A DNA stretch of 30,752 bases, taken from the NCBI GenBank assembly GCA_003568945.1, contig BDIP01000006.1, positions 21,736-52,487 on the forward strand, given 5' to 3'. Shown here one piece after another: positions 1 through 11,256 of this stretch. The notes below the pieces were generated by a model, which ran no database searches, was not told the DNA's origin, and worked only from the letters and a program-made list of their open reading frames with translations. The DNA is from Kipferlia bialata (Eukaryota; Fornicata). How positions within the stretch are numbered: the first letter of the stretch is position 1; the number at the start of each line of letters is the position of its first letter. Made by a program: the position numbers and the translations under genes.

Positions 1-200
1 TTCGTCATAGAGGTGGAAGACAGAGAGTCCCCCAACCCTGGAGTAAGAGAGAGAGGGGGGAATCAATCACGACACCAGGCGTAGAATCTAGGATATACAT
101 GAACTAGCGTAGGTGTATTCACTGTGTTAATATAATTCTGCTCACCTGAAGTCCATGGTCTCGGTGGTCCCAACATTGAACACAGTGCTGGTGTTAGGGG

Positions 201-241
<41 letters not shown>

Positions 242-2424
242 AACACAGTGCTACAGTAAGGGTGTGACAAGCAGGCGGATCTTGATTGCAAAGTGTATAT
301 TATTTCCAATTTTTATACTTGACATGTAGCAGTGTGTACATATATCGTCAGTACCTCTTTGCTGAGTCCAGGTAGATGTCTTGGGCACTGGAGACCTACG
401 ATGAGAATATTATACTGATAATATAGAAATAGAGAGAGAGAGAGAGAGGGATACAGAAGGAAGATATGATTTGGACTCCTGGTTAATGAATTATAGGCAC
501 GGTGAGGAGAAACCCTGAAGAAAGAGAGAGAGAATAGAACACTGATCGCAATCGTGCTTGAACACAAGAAGGTAAGAGGGGAGAGAGATATATAGTGAGG
601 ATAGAACCTGAAGAGTATCGGCGTCGATAGTAAGCGCAGTGCTGTCAGAACCAATGGCTACGTAGGGGGAGGTGGTACCTGATATTCAGGGTGTAGACCA
701 AGAGAGAGAGAGAGAGGGAGAGAGATATCGCTGTCAGAGCCGATGGATACGTCGAGGTGGTACCTGGTATTAAGGGTGTAGAACGTGTGTGTGAGAGAGA
801 GATAGAGATAGAGATATGGCTCTCAGAGCCTTGTGCCTCATATTGAGATGTGAGAGAGAACCTGGCTGCCTACCAAACTTGGATTGGATTAAGAGTGTAG
901 AGAGAGAGTACCTACTGCTAGTCCTGCAGTGGAGTCGAGAGAGAGAGAGAGAGAGAACCTACTGCCAGTCCTGCAGTGCAATATGGGTGTAGAGAGAGAG
1001 AGAGAGAGAGAGTACCTACTGCCAGGCCTGCAGTGGAGTCGAGAGAGAATGCGTCTGGGGTGGTGAGGGACCCAACACTAAGGGAGGGGATGTACACCTG
1101 GAGATGAGAGAGAGAGAGGGAAAGAAAGAAGGGAGGGACCCAACACTGAGGGAGGGGATGTACACCTGGAGATGAGAGAGAGGGAATACGGACTCCGTAT
1201 TATGGAGTGTTCACCAGGATAAAAGAGAGAGAGAGAAGGAGGAGCCTTGAGATTCTTGGATACGAGAAGAGAGGAAGAGAGAACCAACACAGTAGACCTT
1301 TTGGTATGAGAGAGACAATCAGTGTAGACGCTGAACGCTGATAGACTTCAGATCTGATTGACTCTTCATCTTCCCTAGTCGAGTACAAGAAATGTATATG
1401 GTACGCATGGTATACACAACATATATATATATATATACTGATACATACCTCTGCACTGGTGTCTGAGAATGCCACGGCACCCCTGAGGGTGGTGGTGGAT
1501 ACAGAGGAACCTAAGGTGAGACTAATGTGATATACACTTGTTATCTCACACATCACATTTGCATATATATGTAAATAGGTGTGTATATGTACATACATGT
1601 GACGGTCGTGGTGGATACAGAGGATCCTAAGGTATACGACGATATACGTATTGAAGTATGTATCTATACTATGGGGCTGCAGAGTCAGTCCTAATGAGAT
1701 AATATATTACATAACATATACTACAAAGTATATGCTATATACTACACTATAATATATATTTTATATACACCGTTTACCTATAACGATATCAGCCGCAGTG
1801 TCAGTCCCAATGAGCACCGAGCCTGTGCTGGTACCCTCTCCGGCATCTAGGTACAGGTCACCTCCAGTCACACCTGAGAGTGAGGAGAGATATATACTGA
1901 AGGAGAGGGAGGGAGAAGGAGGGAGAGAACAGATAACATCAAGGTACAGGTCACCTCCAGTAACACCTGGGAGTAAGGAGATAGAATGAGAGGGAGAGCA
2001 GAATGGGCCTGCAGCTAGCATTCAGTACACTCACACAATGTATGTATATGCTAGTATTATACGTAACGTATGTCCAGGTCTCCCCCAGTGTAGTGAGACA
2101 AGAATACTCTCTCTCTCTATTTATATACATATACATACACAATTAAATATAATGTATACCTGACCCAGCCTGCAGTACCAGGTCACCCCCTGTGTGGTTG
2201 GTGTCAGTGCCAAGGATGGAGGTGGAGGGGGCCTAGGATTGAGAGAGAGAGGGAGATAGAGACAGAGAGAGAATATGTCAAGGAAGTGGAGGGGGCCTAG
2301 GATTATCTACAGAGGACTGTAGAATATTTTCATATGTAGAGAGATAGAGATATAGTCAGTGCCAAGCAAGGAGGTGGAGGGGACATTGAAAGCGAGAGAG
2401 GTGAAGGAAGGCATCTTGGAATAT

Positions 2425-2460
<36 letters not shown>

Positions 2461-2826
2461 TACCTCATCCGAGGCCGAGGCAAGGAGGGCATCCGGCCTG
2501 AAGGTGAGAAAGAAGGTAAGGGTAAAGACAGAACGGTACTATATACTGGATGAATTCAAACTATTATAGAGACTAGCGAGGGGGACAGGGGGGAGAGAGA
2601 GAGCGAGCGAGAGAGAGAGATACCTAGCGAGTGTGAAGTCCTCCTCAGAGCCTAGGGTGACTGTATCACCCATGAACAGAGAGAGGAACAGGTAGCATCC
2701 CAGGATACCAACTAGTGTCAGAGAGAGAGAGAGAGACAGAGAAAGAGAGAGAGTGATAGGATACCAACTGGAATAAGAGAGAGAGAGAGAGAGAGAAACA
2801 GATAGCATCCCAGGATACCAACTAGT

Positions 2827-2874
<48 letters not shown>

Positions 2875-3755
2875 AACAGGTAGCAGCCCAGGATACCAAC
2901 TAGTGTCAGAGAGAGAGAGAGAGAAGGAGAGATACTGCATGTGGAAATATGTATGTATACATGTGTTTATGTACACTACTCTACCTGCCGCTCCACATAC
3001 CACGGCCACTGCGAGTGACGCAACAAAGACAGCTCTGGAGACCTAGGATGAGAAGAGTGACAGAGGGAAACTGAAAACGGGCATGTATATGTGTCTTGCT
3101 ACACCCTTAGACTGCACAGGCTTTGAGACAGAGATCTTGATGTAGTAATATATGATCATACTATACTACAGGTTCAAAGGAGATATTAACGCCACCAAAG
3201 GGAGTAGCACAGTAAATATTGAAATGCAAGACTCGGAGTATCAGAGGCAGAGAGAACAGGGAGTGAAATATGTATCAAAATCAATGACATGAATCGTTCA
3301 CTCTCAGCGCTCAGATTCAAGCCATATCCAAAGAATGTAACATCCGCCCTGATACGTGATACGTGATAACGCAGGAGGTCGCACAATCGTACCTGTCCGC
3401 ACATACATCATATCCATACTAAGTGAATACACTGATACCTTTGGCTGTGTGTCAATGCCCTCTCTCTCCCTCTCTCCCTTGTCCTCCTGGGAGTCCGACC
3501 CTTCGACACCATTCACAGGGTGTAGCTGGGTGGCTACGGGTACCACGCACCCCTGGGGTGGCTCACCAGGCTATAGGGTGAGGAGTCAGAAGGTAGAGTA
3601 AGATGAGACGTTAGAACCAACAGAGAGAACGGCGGCTAACGACAGTATTGGAGCGTATAGTACATATGGATACACACCACGGCATTCCCAGACAGTACTA
3701 CGAACTGGGGCACTGGCTGTACCACATTGGGCACAGAGCCGTCGTTATAGCTCAT
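1..3755 (-). CDS. Single-pass membrane protein with Gly-rich beta-repeat ectodomain (3'-truncated at window edge)
   Basis: Thirteen exons join in one open frame (894 nt, 298 codons): 3755-3678, 3570-3439, 3042-2985, 2711-2624, 2497-2464, 2232-2160, 1873-1778, 1510-1449, 1097-1016, 678-608, 395-355, 187-146, 37-1. The N-terminal 70 residues are polar. Residues ~74-103 are strongly hydrophobic with no cleavable signal before them, suggesting a signal anchor (type II). The rest is a beta-type ectodomain with repeating phrases such as TGGDLVLQAGSG, TGGDLYLDAGEG and GSVLIGTDTA, plus an NHT glycosylation sequon. Family not recognised. The layout (short cytosolic tail, one helix, GDL/IGSD-type beta repeats) recalls sarcoglycan-like proteins and fibre-type beta-prisms, but this is shape only. 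The start at 3755 is the first ATG of an open exon; the frame stays open 19 codons further upstream. The small internal exons rest on phase and splice sites only. Confidence 0.68.
203..237. repeat. GA dinucleotide microsatellite
   Basis: Near-perfect GA run in an intron of the leftmost gene, on the sense strand CT. It lies just upstream of exon 12 of that gene, in polypyrimidine-tract position. Confidence 0.95.
911..1164 (-). repeat. Copies of exon-9 edges in the membrane-protein gene
   Basis: Exon 9 (1097-1016) has an acceptor-side copy upstream (1164-1134, starting GTGTACATCCCC) and two donor-side copies downstream (~978-957 and ~938-911, sharing GCAGGACT-AGCAGTAG). They are separated by GA runs. 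The stretch 905-680 beyond them holds only GA-rich simple repeats and a diverged copy of the exon-10 start at ~760-740. Confidence 0.75.
2279..2904 (-). repeat. Partial copies of exons 4 and 6 of the membrane-protein gene
   Basis: Three acceptor-side fragments of exon 4 (TTGGTATCC type) lie at ~2902-2884, ~2821-2804 and ~2770-2750, each after a GA run. Two fragments of the exon 6 start (GCCCCCTCCACTTCC type) lie at ~2304-2279 and ~2385-2359. All sit upstream of the intact exon and keep an AG before the copied sequence or a remnant of it. Confidence 0.7.
2830..2870. repeat. GA dinucleotide microsatellite
   Basis: Perfect GA run of about 40 bp in intron 3 of the leftmost gene, between partial exon 4 copies. 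Confidence 0.95.
3043..3438 (-). other. 396-nt intron lacking exon copies
   Basis: Intron 2 of the leftmost gene, unusual in having neither long GA/TATA runs nor recognisable copies of its flanking exons. On the minus strand it contains an open stretch of about 72 codons (3404-3186) with a hydrophobic part. Flanking exons are both phase 0 and join cleanly without it. It may hold an unrecognised or alternative exon. Confidence 0.4.
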
Positions 3756-3911
3756 GTGGACGGCGCTAAAGAGTATTTGCTCGTCTTTCGCGGCACCAAC
3801 ACGAAGTTTTTGCTATAAGGGTGTAGAAGCACAATTCAACTCTCAGCCATTGAAGTCCCACTAGGCCTAGTATTCTTCTATTCTATTCTACTCCTCTATC
3901 CTGGTGCTTTG
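3756..3911 (-). promoter_or_regulatory. Short spacer between S2P stop and downstream co-directional gene
   Basis: This stretch lies between the S2P stop codon (3914-3912) and the ATG at 3755. On the minus strand it reads CTACACCCTTATAG followed by CAAAAACTTCG around 3825-3800. The first part equals the 3'-intron motif of this genome; the second resembles the element upstream of S2P. From ~3812 to the ATG the frame is open, so a 5' untranslated exon or an upstream coding exon is possible. A short (TAGAA)-like run lies at ~3870-3890. No polyadenylation signal was recognised. Confidence 0.4.
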
Positions 3912-5060
3912 TCACCGAAAGTTCGCGAAACCCACTGTGAGTACTACCAGACCAAACAGCACCTTGGAGTCAGTAAATAGTTCAGACACACCCATATATA
4001 CTATAACAAGTAATATAGATTTTTACAAATTGAGATTCAAACAGCACTACTAGGAGTCAGTAAATCGTTCAGCACAACACATAGAGCACACTACCTATAA
4101 TAAAAGACTACATATCACATTGGAGTCAAAGGAGAGGGTATACATAGACATACCGAAATAGAAATAACAACCTACCTTACATATCGACACGTATAGGTGC
4201 ACTGCAAATGACACCCTGAGAGAGGAGGTGGCCTCCGAGAGGTATCGCACATAGTGACCTCCATCGCCCTGTCTGGGGGTTAGGTGCAATGCTAAGCATA
4301 CGATATGCAACCCAGATCAGGAATGCTACTTACTTCAAAATCATCAAAACAGTATCCCTCAAGGTATCTGTGGTGTTATGGTGAGAGTAGCAGACTAGTA
4401 CAACAGTACTTACACACACATATATATATGTAAGTATATATTACAATACTAAATATATATATAAAGCAGCATATATATACCTTAGGAATGGCAGCAGTGA
4501 CAGTACTGCCATGCCGAGTGACACAGACAGTGCTAGCTCCAGTGTCTGAACCGCCTTAAAGGGCACTAGCCCCATATCCCACTTGGACACAAAGACGTCA
4601 GTGACAGCCACGCTATCGAGTAGGGACTGCAACCGCGTAGAAACTATCAGTCTCTCTCCATTAACAGTGACAGGTGCATACACACTCAGATCGGTGTGTG
4701 AGGAAGGGAGGGTCTGGGGGGGCAGGACGCACGTGTACTGGCTGTGGTGACAGCCTGAGGTACACAAGATCTTGTCACTGACCGTGTAGGGCTCGACCTC
4801 ACAATCCTCACAGTTGGATGCGTTATCGAGTAGGTTCTGGTTGGAGTATGGGGCTAGCACCTCTAGCGTGTCTGGTCTGACATCCCCCAGGGCATACCAG
4901 GTCTCTTAATGTCAGTAGAGAGACAATAGCTATATGTATACATACAAATGTATCTATATACATATATATATATATATAGAGAGAGAGATGTGTGTCTGGT
5001 CTGACATCACCCAGGGCATACCACGTCTCTGAAGATGAGAATATACATATATATATATAT

Positions 5061-5095
<35 letters not shown>

Positions 5096-8000
5096 CAAGG
5101 GCATATCAGGTCTCTGAAGGTAAGAAGAGAGACCCTAGCTGTCTATATACACCTATATATATTCATACAGAGAGAGAGAGAGAGAGCATATCAGGTCTCA
5201 GGTGGGCGAGGTTTATATATCTATATATATATATATACACCTATTAATATATAGACATATATACCTGGTGATGGGTACACTATACTCTGCTGCACTATGG
5301 AGGGGGTGTGCAAGGTGTATATATTTATATATATTCACCCACCCACATATATCTATCTATCTATCTATCTATATATACTCTCTTATATACCTGGTGATGG
5401 GTACACTATACTCTGCTGCTGTATGGAGTATGGGTGGGCTAGGTGCAGGGGCCCAAGGTCAGACTGCTTCACACACACACCGCCTGGGGTATTAGCATTT
5501 AGCATACCTATAATTATATTTTTCAATAATAGTGTATTATTAAACTGAAGTATAGTCTATATACACATTCTATGCAGGGGCCCAAGGTCAGACTGCTTCA
5601 CACACACACCGCCTGACATTAGCATGTACGATACTATAGAATATATATATATCAATGATACTATATATATAATTAGTAGTATATAATCTGTCAATATACA
5701 CTGTGCAGAGGCCCAAGGTCAGACTGCTTCACACACACACCGCCTGACATCAGGATGTACGATACTATAGAATATATATCAATGATATTGTATATATAAT
5801 TAGTAGTGACCCATGTCAGACTGCTTCACACACACACCGCCTGGGGCATTAGACCACTAGGAGACTTGCAATATACCAACATCCACTTATCATACTTCAG
5901 AATCACATTTACCTATATAATTATCATACACTACTTCACCGTACCTATCCTAGCTGTGCTGTATGCTGTCATGATATATAGACACACATATATACATAAT
6001 AATGATATACTGACATACAATCACAATACTGTTCACTGTACAGTGAACCATGTTATTCCTATCCTGGCTGTGCTGTATGCTGTATGAGCATATACCATAC
6101 TATAGTGTACATACAATACTGACACACTGATAATATCCATACATAGAACATACAATACTGTGTACTATATCATACCTATCCTAGCTGTGCTGTATGCTGT
6201 CTGGGCATCGGCATGGGGAGGGGTGTAGTAGTCATAGACCTGGGTATCAATGCATATGAATAGTATATATATATATACATATATATATAGTATGGTAATA
6301 ATGAAGTATGCATATAATAGTATCGGCATGGGGAGGGGTGTAGTAGTCATACACCTGGGATTAGCATATGGATATGAATACACATATATATGTGTGTATA
6401 TTGGCAGTATCAGAATGGTGTGGTCCATAGATTATATGCTATACCTCAGCCGGTGGGCACAGGGGTATGGTCCCTGTCTGGATATAATGTATAGTATATG
6501 CATACATACACATATATATATACATATATATACATACACTACCTCAGCCGGTGGGCACAGGGGGATGGTCCCTGTCTGGATAGCAGCTAACTCCTTGACG
6601 CACTGGAAGTAGCCTGTATAGTGAGGATACAGATATAGTGAAGAATAGTGCATACATATGTATATATATATATATTGGTACACATTAACAAACAGTGATA
6701 ATAGAGTATGTGATGCACTGGTAGTGGCCTGATGGGTGACTATATATATACTATATATACTATATATAGTGAAGAAGAGTGCATACATATCCTGCTAGAT
6801 ATATATAGTATATCCTGCCAACACAGTGTACCTGCAACGTTCTGCACATCACACCCTCCAACACTAGTGATGACATCCCCACTCTGTATGGACAGGGGCA
6901 GACTGGATGCCAGTCTTGGGTCATAGGGGGAGGGGTCGATGTTGGTGACCATGGCACCTCCCTGATGTGAGTAATATCCACTGTATTCAAATATCGTGTA
7001 TGTATATAGTAGTGAGTGTGTGAGAGTATACTACTTTATCAATAGAGAGATAGAGGGACAAAGAGAGAGAGAGAGAGAATCAATGTTGGTGCCCATGGCA
7101 CCGCCCTGATATCAGTACGATGCATACACAAGTACTTAGAGAGAGAGGGAGAGATAACAGATAGATTCAATGATATATATATATATACTGTGTACCTTAG
7201 GGTCCCCCAGTCCCAGTGCCACTATCCACAGGCACAGGTAGACACAGAGACAGAGCAGCGTGTTGAAGGTACTGCCTAGGACATCAGTATCATACATAGT
7301 GAGATATACAAAGAATGAAAGAGAGAGAGATAGAGATAAAGAGAAGTGGCGCACAGACAGAGGAGGGTGTTGAAGGTACTGCCTGTGATGAGAGGGAGAG
7401 AGAGAGGGAGAGAGAGAGAGAGAGACGGGTACTGCAAAAGACAAATACCTGACAGTATGAGAGACCGTCTCTGGGCCAGTGACACTGATGAGATGGGGGT
7501 GTGATATACATATATATACTAGTATCTATATAAGTGTATAAAAATCAATACTAGTATCTACATAAGTGTATATCACTGTATATACCTGACAGTATCAATG
7601 ACCGTCTCTGTGCCAGTGGCACTGATGATATGGGTGTGTGGGTGGCCACATAGAGAGTGACCAGACCGTATCTAGGGGGTCAGAAAGAAAGTATAGATAT
7701 ATCTAATACACAACACATGCACAGACCCAACCAATACAAGTAAATACGATATTAAATATTGTATATACCAGAAATTGAGGCATATGGCTCTTACTGACAC
7801 CTCCTGCACCCTGCATGCTACATGGTATTTATATGTATGGTATATATTCATATATATACTCTATACATACATACACTACCTAAAGTTCAATCCAATAGCC
7901 CTCACTGGTACCCCCTGCACCCTGCATGCCATGTAGTGCCCCATCTCATGCACATATATACTATATATACATATACTATATGCTATATACCTGAAATTGA

Positions 8001-8250
8001 GGCCAATGGCTCTCACTGGTACTCCCACCCTGCATGCCATGAAGTGCCCCATCTCATGCACAGACATATATATACACATACATATATACTATATGCTATA
8101 TACCTGAAATTGAGGCCAATGGCTCTAACAGGAACGCCTTGTACCCTGCATGCCATGAAGTGCCCCATCTCATGCACTGACCCCACTAGTACAATGATGA
8201 CATAGATCATCAGTACGCTGTTGCCCGTAGGCAACGCAAGACCTGGAATT

Positions 8251-8291
<41 letters not shown>

Positions 8292-8497
8292 AATGACCCA
8301 ACCAGCACAATGATGACATAGATCATGAGGACACTGTTGCCCGTAGGCAATGCAAGACCTGGAGTTATAGAGAGAGAGAGAAATGACAGTGGGTAGTGCA
8401 AGTCCTAACGTAAGCTAGGGGGGGGGGAGAGAGAGAAAGAGAGGGAGAGAGCATTGATGACATAGATCATAGGGACACTTTTACGGGTGGCATAATA

Positions 8498-8551
<54 letters not shown>

Positions 8552-9653
8552 CCCTCTCACCCCAGGTGCCATATATATATATATAGCGTACCTACAGCCC
8601 CCCTCTCCCCTGGTGACACTATGGCAGCTGCATTGTTGTATGCAGTCACAGCTGGGGGTAAGACATACATATATGTATCTATTGCATATGTATAATACAA
8701 ATATATATATAATACCTATATGTATGTATACTGGTTGAATGCAGTCACAGCTGGGGGTGAGTACATTTTTGTATAAATATGAATTTTCCATATTGATACT
8801 ATTCACACCTAGTATGGACATTATGTCTACTACATTATATATACACATAATAAACATACCTAGTATGGGTAGAGTGCACAGCAGGGTCAGTGTGCATATA
8901 TACATAGTATGAGAATACTATTAATATATGTATACAGACATACACACTCTATATACATTATATATACATTATATATACACATAATATACCCACCTAGTAT
9001 GGGCAGTGTGCAGAGCAGGGTCAATTCGCCAAGGACACACACACAGCTCAGGAGACGCCTGGAGGGTAAGCGGCGAGATGAAAATATGAATACTGTTCAT
9101 GTATACCTAATGTGTGCTCCATACATTCTCTCTCTCTCATATAATATATATATACACACCTTGTGAATGTGTGCTCCTTTCTGGCCTCCTTACTCAGTGG
9201 ATGCCTGTCATTGGAGTGGTCACGGGAGGACTCGTTGACGCTGCCTAGGAGGGTGAGATGTATTTACAAATGAGTACATATATATATATATATATATATA
9301 TATGTCTGTCAGTGGAGTGGTCACGAGAGGATTCATTGACACTGCCTAGCCAGGGTGGGAGAGGAATGTAAATATATATATGTGTGTGTGTAAAGAGAGA
9401 GAGAGGGTGAGATAGGAGTCGTTGACACTGCCTAGGGTGAGGGATATATATACATATATATATGTATATAGAAAGACAGAGAGAAAGAGAGGATATGACT
9501 CATTGACACTGCCATGGGTGAGGGTGAGGGTGAGAGCGAGATAGACAGAGACAGAGTAGGATTGGATAGGAATACATGTATCTGTGTGTGGAGAGAGAGA
9601 GAGAGAGATAGAGGACTTACTAACACTGCGAATGATGAGAGGGTAATATATGC

Positions 9654-9699
<46 letters not shown>

Positions 9700-10022
9700 G
9701 GATAGGACTCGTTGACGCTGCCTAGGGGGTAAGATAGATGTAGGTATATATATGTATGGAGAGAGAGACAGAGAGAGAGAGAGAGAGTACCTAGGTCCTG
9801 GGTGACATGCTCCCATACAAACCCCCACCAGCTGATGGACAGATGTCTCTGGGCCAGGGCAGAGGACAGCACATTGCCATTGCCTACCTGCTATGAGACA
9901 CAATAGCACAAAGAGAGAGAGAGAGTGAGTGAGAGAGAACGTACGTCAAATGCCCTGACGGTGTGGTACAGACACAGCCACACGGCCCAGGCCCCTAGCG
10001 GCAGTAAAAGTATCCCCAGCAT
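3912..10022 (-). CDS. MBTPS2: Site-2 protease (MBTPS2/S2P-type intramembrane zinc metalloprotease)
   Basis: Fifteen exons give ~539 residues (human S2P 519): 10022-9945, 9887-9791, 9244-9160, 9058-8994, 8651-8592, 8242-8104, 7671-7586, 7275-7196, 6961-6832, 6613-6543, 6239-6176, 5483-5391, 4904-4481, 4272-4176, 3962-3912 (TGA). All junction phases agree. Seen: a hydrophobic N-terminus; the zinc motif HEMGH at residues 152-156 inside a membrane helix; a GSTFN helix (~204-208) equivalent to the family's GxxxN; a PDZ-like segment from residue 231 (AMVTNID, SGDVITSVGGCDVQN); a Cys-rich lumenal loop in exon 13; the DG motif (QGDGGHY, Asp ~494); and a last hydrophobic segment ending in NFR-stop. 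Known role of the family: cleaves membrane-bound transcription factors within the bilayer after site-1 cleavage. Odd: the usual NxxPxxxLDG reads SLLPFLRQGDG, with no Asn and one extra residue. Confidence 0.9.
4905..5390 (-). repeat. S2P intron 12: copies of the exon 12 end and exon 13 start
   Basis: One donor-side copy of exon 12 (~5311-5264, ending ACCCATCACCAG then GTATAT) and three acceptor-side copies of exon 13 (~5203-5185, ~5118-5095, ~5030-4990, GAGACCTGGTATGCCC type) lie among TATA and GA runs. Confidence 0.82.
5484..6175 (-). repeat. Largest S2P intron (11): copies of both flanking exon edges
   Basis: The 692-nt intron holds two donor-side copies of the exon 11 end (~6075-6052, ~5957-5937, AGCATACAGCACAGC...ATAG) nearest exon 11. 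Nearest exon 12 it holds three acceptor-side copies of the exon 12 start (~5843-5805, ~5740-5701, ~5620-5573, GCGGTGTGTGTGTGAAGC). Each copy type sits beside its parent exon. The rest is TATA-rich. Confidence 0.85.
7770..8061 (-). repeat. Three donor-side copies of the S2P active-site exon end
   Basis: The end of exon 6 from the HEMGH codons to its donor is repeated at ~8061-7990, ~7952-7880 and ~7825-7770, with falling similarity. The first two keep HEMGH codons and a GT donor. The third has lost the HE codons. Spacers are 40-60 bp of TATA-type sequence. Confidence 0.88.
8243..8592 (-). repeat. S2P intron 5: two copies of the exon 6 start and long microsatellites
   Basis: Copies of the exon 6 start (coding GLALPTGNSVLMIYVIIVLVG) lie at ~8361-8284 and, degenerate, at ~8500-8446. 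A perfect GA run covers ~8253-8290 and a perfect CT run ~8502-8541. The CT run is on the strand opposite to most other runs of this gene. Confidence 0.8.
9329..9726 (-). repeat. Five acceptor-side copies of S2P exon 3 within intron 2
   Basis: The start of exon 3 (GCAGCGTCAACGAGTCC) recurs at ~9726-9706, 9633-9613, 9516-9495, 9436-9415 and 9350-9329, with small changes. Each is followed by a GA or TATA run. The intact exon is the last one, 9244-9160. The intron is 546 nt long. Confidence 0.85.
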
Positions 10023-10400
10023 ATAGGGGACACCCTAGTGCGGGTAACTATACAGGAGGGTAACTACGGCTCCTATATAGTGTCAGTGTAAGACCAGTGA
10101 CTGAGGGAAGCGTCATGATGCTCTTTTTGACAAAAGGGTGTAGTATGTTTTTGATTTCGGTGAGTAAGGGTGTAGCATATGATTGGATATGAATATCAGA
10201 CCCTCAGACGTCCGCAGTGCGGCTCTTTCAGTGTCTCTGTTATCCGCTCACAGGCTAGCTAGGGCGACTTCCCGGCCCGTTTTACTGGGAGGGGGGCGTC
10301 CCTGGGAGGGAGAGCAGAGGGAGACAGAGAGAGAGAGGGACAGACACACCTAGAGAGAGAGAGACAAACCCACAAAGAGAAAGAGAGAGGGAGAGAGTGT
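10023..10400. promoter_or_regulatory. Divergent intergenic promoter region between S2P and the giant gene
   Basis: This 378-bp spacer between the two start codons is largely free of simple repeats from 10030 to 10300 and is more GC-rich than any intron here. It holds two copies of CTACACCCTT on the minus strand (10139-10130 and 10174-10165), the upstream one of S2P followed by CAAAAA spacing like that of the 3.8-kb gene start. It also holds a small palindrome, CCGCAGTGCGG, near 10212. From ~10310 to 10400 it is GA-rich, probably 5' untranslated sequence of the giant gene. No TATA box can be singled out. Confidence 0.5.
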
Positions 10401-11211
10401 ATGGATTCTCATGGTGCTGCCTGGATAGTGGACCCTGACCAGATACCAGTAGGTGCCAGTATACCCTCTATCAGGGTGGACACCCACGTGCAGGACGGGG
10501 CTGTGTCTGCTAGGACACCAAGGGGGGGTAGGGTGGTAGGTGGCAGTGCACGTGGTATTGCCTCCTCTCGCTCGACTGGTCCTGGGCAGAGACGAGGTCA
10601 CACACCTGTACACAACCAGCAGAGGGCATCTAGTAGGGGTGCATCTAGGGGTGCAGCAAGAGGGACAGTTGCTGGTAGGACCCCTCGGTCTGTGTCCCAG
10701 TTAGAGGGACCTCCTTCACACAGAGAGAGGGGGAGGGAGAGAGAGGGGAGGGCTGGTGTGCAAGGCAGGGTGTCGCCTGGCCTGGCGGTAGGGAGGGAGG
10801 CGAGCAGGGGCCCCATGGTAGTGGGGCAGAGAGAGAGAGAGAGAGACACCTCTGGTAGTTCCAACTTCTCTCCTCGTAGCTTCACCCCTAGAGGTACACC
10901 CCTCAGAGCATGGGGTGCTATAGGGGAGGGGGTATCCCCATCAGGCATACCAACCACGCCAGGTACTATATAGTGTATATGGAGTGTATAGAGTGTGGTT
11001 TTGTATGCCGCAAGATTGCCCTACTCACCCTCACCCTCACCCTCACCCTCAGTGCGCGCCAGACTAGACACACCCCTAGGTGGTGGCACATTCAGTACAA
11101 GGCTGGTACGTTGACAGTAGTGTATATGAATGGGTAGTTGGTATCTCGTATCTTGCCAAACTGACTGATTGTTCTGATACATACTGTGTCTCCTGCTCTC
11201 TCTAGCTTCCT

Positions 11212-11256
<45 letters not shown>

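Noticed and set aside
4095-4175. Alternative S2P C-terminus by reading through the exon 14 donor to a TAG at 4095
   Set aside because: Splicing at GTAGGT (4175) to the exon at 3962 gives a hydrophobic segment and a TGA in frame, and that exon's start has a ghost copy nearby like other real exons. Not excluded as a minor form.
4335-4375. Exon-like 34-nt piece on the minus strand in S2P intron 13 (AG acceptor, GTAAGT donor, coding YLEGYCFDDFE)
   Set aside because: Its inclusion shifts the frame and gives a stop in the next exon, whereas skipping it joins PFLR to QGDGGHY, matching the S2P DG motif.
11025-11052. CACCCT repeats as interstitial telomere
   Set aside because: Only about four units, in the position of an intron 3' end, and not a known telomere repeat.
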